Shown: positions 1 through 6,272, numbered from the stretch's first letter. The stretch: DNA of 13,474 nucleotides from Desulfobacterales bacterium (GCA_027061865.1 JAMOVZ010000061.1:1-13474), one strand, 5' to 3'. The notes: generated from the sequence alone by a model not told the origin. Translations and numbers: made by a program.

Positions 1-311
1 CGCAGGCCTTCTTCTACCTTGCGGGAATGTCCAAAAATAAGATAGCGCCAAGCATATCTGAAAAGGGCAATCACTGCGGCCATGGCCAGTATCAAAAGGC
101 TGTATCGGAACAGGATACTCAGGCATGGGCGAGGTGCTGTTAGGTGATCCACAGCCCTTTTAATCACCATGGGTATAAGGAGCTGGAGAAAATCTACAAG
201 CAAGAGGCTCAAAAGCCCTCCCAAGAGATGCCATTTATTGGCAATAAAGTATTCTTTCAGCGGAGAGAATCTGATTAAAATGTTCTTGAGCGAGGAGTAG
301 GGATTGGTCAT
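1..311 (-). CDS. ABC exporter, N-terminal part of the permease domain (5' fragment, runs off the left edge)
   Basis: Translating the minus strand from the ATG at 311 gives 103 residues with no stop before the window edge. A short polar N-terminus (MTNPYSSLKN) leads into two hydrophobic stretches, about residues 29-48 and 68-86. Between them is an extracytoplasmic-type segment with IPMVIKRAVDHL, and after the second comes RYAWRYLIFGHSRKVEEGLR. That order (TM1, 'IP..i..aiD' loop, TM2, then 'R...R..i...sr.vE..LR') is the hallmark of the membrane domain of MsbA/MdlA-like half-transporters, which normally carry a C-terminal ATPase domain. The ATPase part would lie left of position 1, so it is not seen. 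An AAGG sits 8 bases before the ATG. The gene is divergent from citrate synthase. The substrate cannot be told from this fragment. Confidence 0.75.
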   Translation of the reverse strand, partial: MTNPYSSLKNILIRFSPLKEYFIANKWHLLGGLLSLLLVDFLQLLIPMVIKRAVDHLTAPRPCLSILFRYSLLILAMAAVIALFRYAWRYLIFGHSRKVEEGL

Positions 312-387
312 GCACTAACCTTGAAAGGGTTTCGGGCCCATGGAGTCTCCGGTTCAAACGGCCGGCCTGTGAGTCACCACGAAAATA

Positions 388-417
388 AGCATAACACCAA
401 TGAGAGATATTGGGCAA
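388..417 (-). promoter_or_regulatory. Possible sigma70-type promoter for the ABC exporter
   Basis: On the minus strand, TTGCCC (417-412) is followed after 18 bases by TATGCT (393-388). This leaves a leader of roughly 75 bases before the ATG at 311. The leader contains a GC-rich CCGG-loop-CCGG hairpin around 350-366. The match is moderate, and it is a prediction from hexamers alone. Confidence 0.35.
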
Positions 418-431
418 CAAGGAGTTTTTAA

Positions 432-460
432 TTGTTTCCATGGGGAAATTTTGCTAAACA
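432..460 (+). promoter_or_regulatory. Weak candidate promoter for the citrate synthase run
   Basis: TTGTTT (432-437) and TAAACA (455-460) are 17 bases apart, 35 bases before the citrate synthase ATG. The spacer contains the small dyad TTTCC-ATGG-GGAAA (435-449). Both hexamers match the consensus poorly, so this is only the best-placed candidate in an AT-rich stretch. Confidence 0.22.
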
Positions 461-482
461 GAAAGTTTTGGCATTTCCATTT

Positions 483-488
483 AGGAGG
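483..488 (+). promoter_or_regulatory. Ribosome binding site that fixes the citrate synthase start
   Basis: A perfect AGGAGG lies 6 bases before the ATG at 495. The frame is open further upstream to an ATG at 432, but that start has no comparable site, and the 21 extra residues (MFPWGNFAKQ...) do not resemble the family's N-terminus. The start at 495 is therefore preferred. Confidence 0.85.
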
Positions 489-494
489 AATCTT

Positions 495-1778
495 ATGAAA
501 AAGACAGCCACCTTGACTATTGACGGAAACACATATGAATTGCCGGTCTTGGAAGGGACTGAAGGAGACAAGGCCATTGATATTAGAAAACTAAGGGCTG
601 AATCTGGTTACATAACCTATGATCCCGGATTTGCAAATACAGGGGTTTGTAAAAGCAGCATTACCTTTATGGACGGTGAGAAGGGGATCCTTAGATACCG
701 CGGCATCCCGGTAGAAGAGCTTGCAGAAAACTCAACCTTTGTGGAGACATCTTTCCTCTTGATCAATGGACGCCTTCCCACACGCAAGGAGCTGAATCGA
801 TTCTCGGTGATGCTCAATGATCACTCCATGGTTCATGAAGACATGCGCCACTTTTTTGAGAGCTTCCCGCGGGGGGCCCATCCCATGGGGATCCTCTCTT
901 CTATGGTCAATGCCCTGCGCGCCTTTTATCCGGAGCTGCCAGAGGAAGAAGAAGAAATTAATGTGACATTTGCCAGATTACTATCAAAGGTTCGCACTAT
1001 GGCGGCCATGTCATATAAGATCTCCCGGGGGCATGCGGTGGTCTATCCGCGTTACGATCTCACCTATTGCGCAAACTTCCTCAATATGATGTTTGACTCA
1101 CCCGTGCGGCCCTATGTAATCGATCCAGATGTGGTGCGCGCCCTTGAGGTGTTCTGGATTTTACATGCAGACCACGAACAGAACTCCTCCACCGCCGCGG
1201 TACGCCTTGTGGGGAGCGTGCGAGGAAACATATATGCAGCTGTCTCTGCGGGGATATGTGCGCTTTGGGGCCGACTGCATGGTGGAGCAAACCAGGCAGT
1301 GATTGAAATGCTTCAACAAATCCATGATTCGGGCGGGGATCCCATGCCCTTTATTGAGCGGGCCAAGGACAAGAGCGATCCTTTTAGGCTTATGGGATTT
1401 GGCCATAGGGTCTACAAGACCTATGATCCCCGTGCCAAGATAATGAAGCGCATGTGTGACACCATACTGAGCAAATTAAATCGGAAGGATCCCCTTCTGG
1501 ATATTGCCAAGAAGCTGGAAGAGGTGGCTTTAAAGGATCCATATTTTATTGACCACAACCTCTACCCCAATGTGGATTTCTACAGTGGGATCGTGCTCCG
1601 CGCCATAGGCATACCCGTAAACATGTTCACTGTGATGTTCGCCATAGGAAGGCTGCCAGGATGGATTAGCCAGTTCAGGGAAGGGCAGCATGACCCCGAG
1701 CAGAGGCTGTTCAGGCCCAGGCAGCTTTATGTTGGTGACCAAGTTCGCCACTATGTGCCTATAGACGAAAGGGGTTAA
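495..1778 (+). CDS. gltA: Citrate synthase (GltA type)
   Basis: The 427-residue protein condenses oxaloacetate and acetyl-CoA into citrate, the entry step of the oxidative TCA cycle (in some anaerobes the family also serves assimilatory glutamate synthesis). It has the beta-rich N-terminal segment of GltA-type enzymes (about residues 5-60), the conserved HADHEQNSSTAAVRLVGS block (224-241), the LHGGANQAV loop with catalytic His262, GFGHRVYKTYDPRA with His304, and YPNVDFYSG with catalytic Asp361. The C-terminal FRPRQLYVGDQVRHYVP is also typical. Length is normal for the family (E. coli 427), and no catalytic residue is missing. The protein is cytoplasmic. It is the first gene of a tight run with the DUF6125-like gene (1 base between stop and start) and a diguanylate cyclase. 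A 2-methylcitrate synthase is less likely, because those are usually shorter and lack this N-terminal segment. I could not judge Re versus Si stereospecificity beyond noting that the fold is the Si-type GltA family. Confidence 0.95.
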   Translation: MKKTATLTIDGNTYELPVLEGTEGDKAIDIRKLRAESGYITYDPGFANTGVCKSSITFMDGEKGILRYRGIPVEELAENSTFVETSFLLINGRLPTRKELNRFSVMLNDHSMVHEDMRHFFESFPRGAHPMGILSSMVNALRAFYPELPEEEEEINVTFARLLSKVRTMAAMSYKISRGHAVVYPRYDLTYCANFLNMMFDSPVRPYVIDPDVVRALEVFWILHADHEQNSSTAAVRLVGSVRGNIYAAVSAGICALWGRLHGGANQAVIEMLQQIHDSGGDPMPFIERAKDKSDPFRLMGFGHRVYKTYDPRAKIMKRMCDTILSKLNRKDPLLDIAKKLEEVALKDPYFIDHNLYPNVDFYSGIVLRAIGIPVNMFTVMFAIGRLPGWISQFREGQHDPEQRLFRPRQLYVGDQVRHYVPIDERG

Positions 1779-1779
1779 T

Positions 1780-2313
1780 GTGGATTTGAGCATATTCCGG
1801 GATATGGGTGGAGAAGGACTCCGCAGTTACATAGAATTTCTTCTTTGGCATTACCGGGTCATGGATGCCTTCTGGTTCATAAACGTTGCAGAGGAATTTG
1901 GTCAACCCACGGCTGAAAGGATAAACGAGAAGGTCTGGACCAGGGTGGCGGGGATGGCCGCAAAGGATTTGATAAAGAGATTTGATATCAAAGACAAAGG
2001 GCTTGAAGGGTTTGTCAGCGCTCTGAGATTTTTCCCGTGGTGTATTCTGGTCGGCTATGAGATTGATGAGCAGAAAGATCAGGTGATCATTAGGGTGCCG
2101 TCATGTCCAGCTCAAGAGGCCAGGCTTCGGCGAGGATTAGGGGAATATGTGTGCAAAGAAATGCACAAAGGAGAATTTGAGAGTTTTGCAAAAGAAGTCG
2201 ATCCCAATATAAAGGTGGAATGTGTGTTTGCTCCCCCTGATCCGCATCCCCCTGATCTGTTTTGTAAGTGGAGGTTCTTCATAGAAGATAAGGCCGGAGA
2301 GAGGAATCTTTGA
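1780..2313 (+). CDS. DUF6125-like cysteine-containing protein of unknown function
   Basis: The 177-residue soluble protein starts at GTG 1780, one base after the citrate synthase stop, with GAAAGGGG (1768-1774) just before it. The next in-frame ATG is at 1804. No signal peptide or membrane segment is visible. The N-terminal half is helical with many aromatics (RSYIEFLLWHYRVMDAFWFINV). The C-terminal half holds five cysteines: Cys88 (FFPWC), Cys109 (VPSCPAQEARLRRGLGEYVC), Cys125, Cys148 (ECVFAPPDPHPPD) and Cys162 (FCKWRFFIED). From memory the CPxQxARxRxGxGEY-C and 'C.faPPDPHp...fCkWrF' pattern fits proteins annotated DUF6125 in sulfate-reducing and related anaerobes. The family name is tentative and no function is established. 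The cysteine arrangement would suit a metal or Fe-S site, or a redox role, but that is inference. Tight spacing to both neighbours argues for one transcript. Confidence 0.6.
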   Translation: MDLSIFRDMGGEGLRSYIEFLLWHYRVMDAFWFINVAEEFGQPTAERINEKVWTRVAGMAAKDLIKRFDIKDKGLEGFVSALRFFPWCILVGYEIDEQKDQVIIRVPSCPAQEARLRRGLGEYVCKEMHKGEFESFAKEVDPNIKVECVFAPPDPHPPDLFCKWRFFIEDKAGERNL

Positions 2314-2315
2314 AA

Positions 2316-3680
2316 ATGCCGTCAGAATATGAAAATGAGATAAAGAGGCTGAAGAGGGATTATTTCGAACTGGAAAAGACACTCATCCATGAAAGGGAAG
2401 CCCTTGCCAATGTAATAAATACCTATGGGGTGGTCGTCCAGAAATATCCAGACCTTGCAAAGAGTGTAAAGGCCATAAAAGAGCTCATATCCAATACCGA
2501 TGATGAACTCGCCACAGACCTTATAGACAAAGAGGTCAAAGAGCTGAAGGGTAAAATTTTCTCCAAAGAGCTTGAACCTGTCTCTCATGAGGAATTGGAA
2601 AGGGCCAACCAGACCAAGGAAGCCCTTATTGAGGCCTGTAGATTAATCAGGCGCATAATCATCGGGGTGGCAGAGGATTTCTATCCCCTTGACGTGGCCT
2701 TGGAACAGAAGGCCTCGGCCGTGGACATAGACTGCAGCCAAGAGCTCGACCGCACCAAGCTGAAGGCCGCAGGGGAGCAGTTTTTCGATTTCCTGGGGGA
2801 CTTGAGGAAGAAGATAGAAGAAGATTTTCAATATATCAACAAGACATTCCTGACCCTGTTAGATCACGTAAAAGGCCTTGAGAAGACATTGGTAAGGGAA
2901 TTTGGGAGTGATGAGCTTATCAATGAAATAGAATACTTTGAGATGAAGATAAGCAATGAAGTAGGGGGCATTGCAAAATCTTTTGATATTTATACGACCA
3001 TTGATGAGATCAAGGCCGCTGTCATTGAAAAGATAAATAAGATAAAGGAAGCAGTCTCCCTTCGCAAAAAGGAAGAACTAAGGAGGGCTAAGGCAGCTCA
3101 AAACAATATCAAGAAGCTTAGAGAAAGGATTAACCAGGCAGAAAGGCAAGCAAAGGAGATGGCCCGGCGGGCCGAAGAGTTCCAGACCGTTGCAATGAAG
3201 GACGGGCTCACGGGGCTGTTTAACAGGCAGGCCTTTGAGGTACGTATGAAGAACGCCTTGGCACGATACAAGGATGAGAAGGAACCCTTTTGTCTCATAA
3301 TGTTTGATGTGGACGGGTTCAAAAAGATAAACGATACATTCGGCCATGTTGCTGGTGACAAGGTGTTAAAAAAGGTGGCTGAGTGCCTGAAGGCCTCGTT
3401 TCGTGAAAGCGATTTTGTGGCCCGCTACGGGGGAGACGAGTTCGCGGTGCTGATAGAGCGCATGACCCCTGAAATGGCCTATAAGAGAATAGAGGCCTTC
3501 CGCCGGAACCTAGCCAAGATCAAGTTTGTATCCAAGAAGAAAGGCGAGATAGTGTTGGGGGTGAGCGCAGGGGTGGCCCAGGTAGAAGAAGGCGATACCA
3601 GGGATACACTGGTGGCGCGGGCCGATAGCCTTATGTATGCAGAGAAACAGCAAAGGAGGCAAGGGGCTGCAAAATCTTAG
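2316..3680 (+). CDS. Soluble diguanylate cyclase with coiled-coil N-terminus and C-terminal GGDEF domain
   Basis: The protein is about 454 residues from ATG 2316. A TTG at 2310, overlapping the previous stop, is an alternative start with a closer ribosome site (GGAGAGAGGA, 2296-2305). Residues 1 to about 290 are strongly helical and charged, ending in a coiled coil (RRAKAAQNNIKKLRERINQA...). No membrane helix is visible, so it should be cytoplasmic. The GGDEF domain starts at MKDGLTGLFNR (294). It has MFDVDGFKKINDTFGH, the intact signature YGGDEF (371-376), and an I-site RESD (363-366) exactly five residues before the signature. It should therefore make c-di-GMP from two GTP and be subject to product inhibition. 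No EAL domain is present. The N-terminal region resembles that of other cytosolic helical-linker cyclases but I do not recognise a named sensor domain. Only two bases separate it from the DUF6125-like gene. Confidence 0.88.
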   Translation: MPSEYENEIKRLKRDYFELEKTLIHEREALANVINTYGVVVQKYPDLAKSVKAIKELISNTDDELATDLIDKEVKELKGKIFSKELEPVSHEELERANQTKEALIEACRLIRRIIIGVAEDFYPLDVALEQKASAVDIDCSQELDRTKLKAAGEQFFDFLGDLRKKIEEDFQYINKTFLTLLDHVKGLEKTLVREFGSDELINEIEYFEMKISNEVGGIAKSFDIYTTIDEIKAAVIEKINKIKEAVSLRKKEELRRAKAAQNNIKKLRERINQAERQAKEMARRAEEFQTVAMKDGLTGLFNRQAFEVRMKNALARYKDEKEPFCLIMFDVDGFKKINDTFGHVAGDKVLKKVAECLKASFRESDFVARYGGDEFAVLIERMTPEMAYKRIEAFRRNLAKIKFVSKKKGEIVLGVSAGVAQVEEGDTRDTLVARADSLMYAEKQQRRQGAAKS

Positions 3681-3690
3681 CCATTCCAAT

Positions 3691-4524
3691 CTAGATGGCT
3701 TTCTCCATCATTTCTCCAAGGGAGGCTAAGTGGGCCTTTTCCTCTTCGGCCAATCCATAAAAGATCTTTCTTGCACTACTTTGTTCAACGCGCTCCGAAT
3801 ACCTGAGGTAAAGATCCAGGGCCTGGGCCTCTATCATCATGGCAAGGGACAGGATGTCTGAGACGTTTTGCAATAAAGGCTTGTGTTCCTCTATGAATTT
3901 TTCCAGGGGGTGTCCTCCTTCCACCATGTCTGCCGAAACCTTGGAGGCCATTTCCTCCCTCGAGATCGCCTCTGGGGCAAGGGAGCGGTAAAGGTCAAAA
4001 AGCCTCTTCATGTGCCTCTCTTCAATACCGGCAAGGTGTTTCAAAAGCTTTTTGGGTTCTGATTCTGTGACCGCGCTTGCCACAGTCTTGTAAAATTCTC
4101 CCAATCCCTGCTCCATTCCGTATGAGAGGAGTATCACACCCTCCACTCCTTCATCAGATGCTAAGAGCTCCAAGCCAAAGTCCATAGGGCCAGCCACTTC
4201 AAGCCCATCCCACGCCCTTATACCACCCTTTAGATTGTAAACTTCTTTGAATCCCTTGCCGTGAAGAAGATGTGCAGCTGCCCGGCTGCGCCCCCCAACG
4301 GCTCAGTAAACTATTACAGGCTTGGCCGGGTCCAGTTCGTCCAACCGATCCATAAGGTTTGGGAGGGGGATGAGTTTGGCACCAGGAATGCGGTGCTTTT
4401 CATACTCTTTTGGTTGCCTTACATCCAGCAATGTATAGGAGCCTTCCTTGTAGGAGGAGATGAAGTCGCGGGCGCCTTCGGGATCTATGTTTTTTACGGG
4501 ACTGAATAGATTTTTCCATTTCAT
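3691..4524 (-). CDS. Putative selenoprotein: rhodanese domain (Sec74) fused to a rubrerythrin-like di-iron domain; in-frame TGA at 4305-4303
   Basis: Read through the TGA, the frame from ATG 4524 to TAG 3691 gives 277 residues. Residues 10-105 are a rhodanese domain: LLDVRQPKEYEKHRIPGAKL (32-51), then VIVY-U-AVGGRSRAAAHLL, then GFKEVYNLKGGIRAW. The TGA replaces the cysteine of the normal C-x-x-G-x-R-S active-site loop. After it, 203 codons stay open. Residues 114-277 form a four-helix ferritin-like domain with apparent di-iron ligands Glu138 (or Glu143), Glu168-x-x-His171, Glu232 and Glu262-x-x-His265. Both halves look functional, which favours selenocysteine over decay. ATG 4524 was chosen because MKWKNLFSPV fits the family N-terminus as I recall it, and AGGGG lies about 9 bases upstream. 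In-frame ATGs at 4581 and 4563 lack such a site. The gene follows the MetE-like gene by 43 bases. A role in persulfide or selenium chemistry, or in peroxide defence, is inference. The alternative is a nonsense-mutated pseudogene. Confidence 0.8.
4274..4289 (-). promoter_or_regulatory. Candidate bacterial SECIS hairpin
   Basis: On the minus strand GCAGC (4289-4285) pairs with GCTGC (4278-4274) around the 6-base loop CGGGCA (4284-4279). Below it, C and A oppose each other, then a G-C pair extends the stem. There are 18 bases between the TGA and the first loop base, and the second loop base is G. Known bacterial SECIS elements lie inside the coding sequence just after the UGA, with an apical loop some 16-37 bases away and a G at the start of the loop, so the geometry fits. 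No folding energy was computed. Confidence 0.55.
4303..4305 (-). other. In-frame TGA, proposed selenocysteine codon (residue 74)
   Basis: The minus-strand reading at this point is GTT TAC TGA GCC GTT GGG GGG CGC. The following residues AVGGRSR are the standard remainder of a rhodanese active-site loop, so the stop falls exactly on the catalytic cysteine. Other genes in the window use TGA as a normal stop (1780-2313, the MetE-like gene, glnS), so a whole-genome TGA reassignment is not suggested. Confidence 0.78.
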
Positions 4525-4567
4525 TTTCTGAATCCCCTGGTAGTTTCTAACTGCCAGCTGCATGGAA

Positions 4568-5593
4568 TCATTTGGTTGCATATTTGCCGCGCAACCTCTG
4601 CGACAACTCCTGTATCATGTCAAAGGCCTTGTCAACGGTCTTTGTGCCATCTGGATTTACCAGACAGCAGGTGGCAGGTGAGAGCAGGCTGCGGGAAATA
4701 AGAAAATCCAAAGGGATTCCAGCCTTTTCCAAGGTCAGCCAAATTTTTTCAAGCCTGTTTTCCAATGACCCAATATCTTCTTTTTCAAATGGCTCAAGGT
4801 TGGTGGGAACTATTCCCCAAGCAAGAACAGCGCCCCTGTCCAAAAATCTTTTGATTGAAGAGGCGTAATTTGCAAAGACCTCACCGTTTGCGTACACATC
4901 CAGGGAAAGGATGTCTATATCCAGGGAAAGCAGGAAGTCCCAGTCGGGGTTGCCACAGAGATGCACCCCTCTTGGGCGCTCAATCATGTCAAAGAAGAAC
5001 TCCATATCTTTGTGGGCTGAGACATTATCATAGCCCGCCATGGCACTGAAGAGAAACTGAAGCCCTGGCTCGTCCACAAACATGAAGGCATTGGGATTCT
5101 TTTCCTTGAGGCGGTCAAGCTGAACATTTATCCTCTTGGCCATGAATTCGAACATAAACGGCCTTACCGTGTCTTCGAAGAGGATTGGGCGGCCGTCTTG
5201 ATCCACCACATTGAGGCCAAAGGATATGGGGCCTTCCAATTGCCCCCGGATGGCGGGTCTGTCAGAGAGGTCCAGTTGGAGAAACTTGTGGTACACCACC
5301 GAGTAGGTCTCTGATATGTCAAAGTAGGCTGGATCGTCAAAGTGCTCCATGGCCTCTTCAAGCTCAGCGATGAATTTTTCCATTGAAAACCGGAGGGTGC
5401 GATTTTCCATGTCCAGCACTATTCCAGGGAAGTGTTCGGAGGCCTGGACATACATGTCCTCATAATAGCTATACAAAGGAAGCTGCGGCCAAAAAGGTAT
5501 ATCCAAGGAAAGGGCCTTTTCCAAGGCATGGTCCACATCCGTGTGGGGCATTACAGCCATTGCCGTGGTAAGCAGATTACCTGGGATGGGCAT
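4568..5593 (-). CDS. MetE/UROD-superfamily zinc-dependent methyltransferase-like protein
   Basis: The 341-residue protein spans only the C-terminal catalytic-barrel length of cobalamin-independent methionine synthase. N-terminal TAMAVMPHTDVDHALEKAL matches the start seen in such short proteins. Zinc-site residues are visible: His211 and Cys213 in GVHLCGNPDWDFL, a downstream Cys309/Cys310 pair in SPATCC, and Glu175 in FMFVDEP. Length and motifs resemble 'core' MetE proteins and UROD-family corrinoid methyltransferases, whose methyl donor is often a corrinoid protein instead of methyl-tetrahydrofolate. Which donor and acceptor it uses cannot be read from the sequence. A GGAGG lies 12 bases before the ATG, a rather long spacing. 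An upstream in-frame TGA three codons before the ATG rules out a longer start. It precedes the rhodanese-ferritin gene by 43 bases on the same strand and may share its transcript. Confidence 0.72.
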   Translation of the reverse strand: MPIPGNLLTTAMAVMPHTDVDHALEKALSLDIPFWPQLPLYSYYEDMYVQASEHFPGIVLDMENRTLRFSMEKFIAELEEAMEHFDDPAYFDISETYSVVYHKFLQLDLSDRPAIRGQLEGPISFGLNVVDQDGRPILFEDTVRPFMFEFMAKRINVQLDRLKEKNPNAFMFVDEPGLQFLFSAMAGYDNVSAHKDMEFFFDMIERPRGVHLCGNPDWDFLLSLDIDILSLDVYANGEVFANYASSIKRFLDRGAVLAWGIVPTNLEPFEKEDIGSLENRLEKIWLTLEKAGIPLDFLISRSLLSPATCCLVNPDGTKTVDKAFDMIQELSQRLRGKYATK

Positions 5594-5630
5594 GTTTGAT
5601 CAATGACCTCCGTGGGTTATTATTATTCTT

Positions 5631-5659
5631 TTTTTAAACTCTATCACACTCCAGGGCAA
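5631..5659 (-). promoter_or_regulatory. Possible promoter for the MetE-like / selenoprotein pair
   Basis: In the 103-base gap upstream of the MetE-like gene, minus-strand TTGCCC (5659-5654) is followed after 17 bases by TAAAAA (5636-5631), inside an A/T-rich run. A 9-base direct repeat AATGACCTC (plus strand 5602-5610 and 5682-5690) flanks it. The hexamer match is moderate. Confidence 0.32.
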
Positions 5660-5696
5660 AGTGGAAATCCACAATCGGCAAAATGACCTCGTGTGG

Positions 5697-6272
5697 CTAG
5701 TCCCACCAGAAAAGCATCTTCTTGATCTTTTCAAGGATTTCCGGAACCTTATCCGGGTGCTTCACCCTAGTTGCAGGCCCCCACCTGTTCCAAGGGCCAA
5801 AGAGCTCCTCATGGAGGCTTGCGCATCCCCTTGAAACTATGAGATCAAGGATTTTCAACTCGGCCCTTGAGGCATAGTTCCTGAGGGCCTGCTCCAGAAG
5901 CTCTCTCTCCTTCATGCCCTCTGCGTGAAAGACCACCGCCTTTGTGGCAGTAGCCGATTTTCCGGTTCCAAGCTTTCCATAGATGTAGTCTAAGGGCGGA
6001 TCTTTTTCCATCTGGGCGAGCAGGCAGAGGGCATCCTCCAGGGTGGGCACAACTGCTGTTACCTTCCAACACACATAAGCGCGTCCTAAATCTATCTCAT
6101 CCAGTCCATCTTTCAGCTGATAATAAAGATTCTGAATACAGGGCAGGCACCTTTCATAAATATTGGCCTTTGACTTTTGGAGCCGTGGGTGGCTCTCAAA
6201 GCTCACCCAAAAGGCCCCCCCCTCTGAAAACGGAATCTTGTCCAAGTAAATATGCAATCCTGACTCAGCCAT
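5697..6272 (-). CDS. Unrecognised 191-residue soluble protein
   Basis: I do not recognise the family with confidence. The start at ATG 6272 follows an in-frame TAA directly, so it cannot be longer, and AGGATTGGG lies upstream. Features seen: an N-terminal GLHIYLDKIPFSEGGAFWVSFESHPRL, then ERCLPCIQNLYYQL with a CxxC-like pair (Cys42, Cys45), and YVCWKVTAVVPTLEDALCLL. Next comes YGKLGTGKSATATKAVVFHA, which contains GKLGTGKS (GxxxxGKS, about residues 99-106). It looks like a P-loop, but no clear Walker B follows and the protein is short, so nucleotide binding is doubtful. The C-terminus is rich in Trp (GPWNRWGPATRV, FWWD). No membrane segment or signal peptide is visible. The coding look is good: long open frame, well-formed helices and no odd codons. 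It lies between glnS and the MetE-like gene, all on the same strand, but with gaps of 259 and 103 bases. Confidence 0.75.
   Translation of the reverse strand: MAESGLHIYLDKIPFSEGGAFWVSFESHPRLQKSKANIYERCLPCIQNLYYQLKDGLDEIDLGRAYVCWKVTAVVPTLEDALCLLAQMEKDPPLDYIYGKLGTGKSATATKAVVFHAEGMKERELLEQALRNYASRAELKILDLIVSRGCASLHEELFGPWNRWGPATRVKHPDKVPEILEKIKKMLFWWD

Noticed and set aside
345..370. tRNA T-arm-like GGTTCAAAC
   Set aside because: The flanking bases do not give a proper T-stem and no acceptor, D or anticodon arms can be drawn. It is a simple CCGG hairpin loop.
235..441. Minus-strand frame of 68 codons
   Set aside because: It overlaps the ABC exporter start in another frame and has no family resemblance. 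The exporter frame (ATG 311) is the coding one.
432..494. Longer citrate synthase start at ATG 432
   Set aside because: No ribosome site precedes it, and a perfect AGGAGG stands before ATG 495, where family-like sequence begins.
4303..4305. Pseudogene or sequencing error at the TGA
   Set aside because: Not fully excluded, since TGC/TGT to TGA is a single change. But the downstream frame is clean for 203 codons, all di-iron ligands are present and a hairpin of suitable geometry follows, so selenocysteine is preferred.
3691..4581. Two separate genes: a short rhodanese ending at 4303 and a ferritin-like protein starting at a GTG at 4197
   Set aside because: Both pieces are in the same frame, and the codons between 4302 and 4198 encode the missing part of the rhodanese fold (AVGGRSRAAA...GGIRAW). 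The break is a single TGA at the catalytic position. One read-through product explains the data better.
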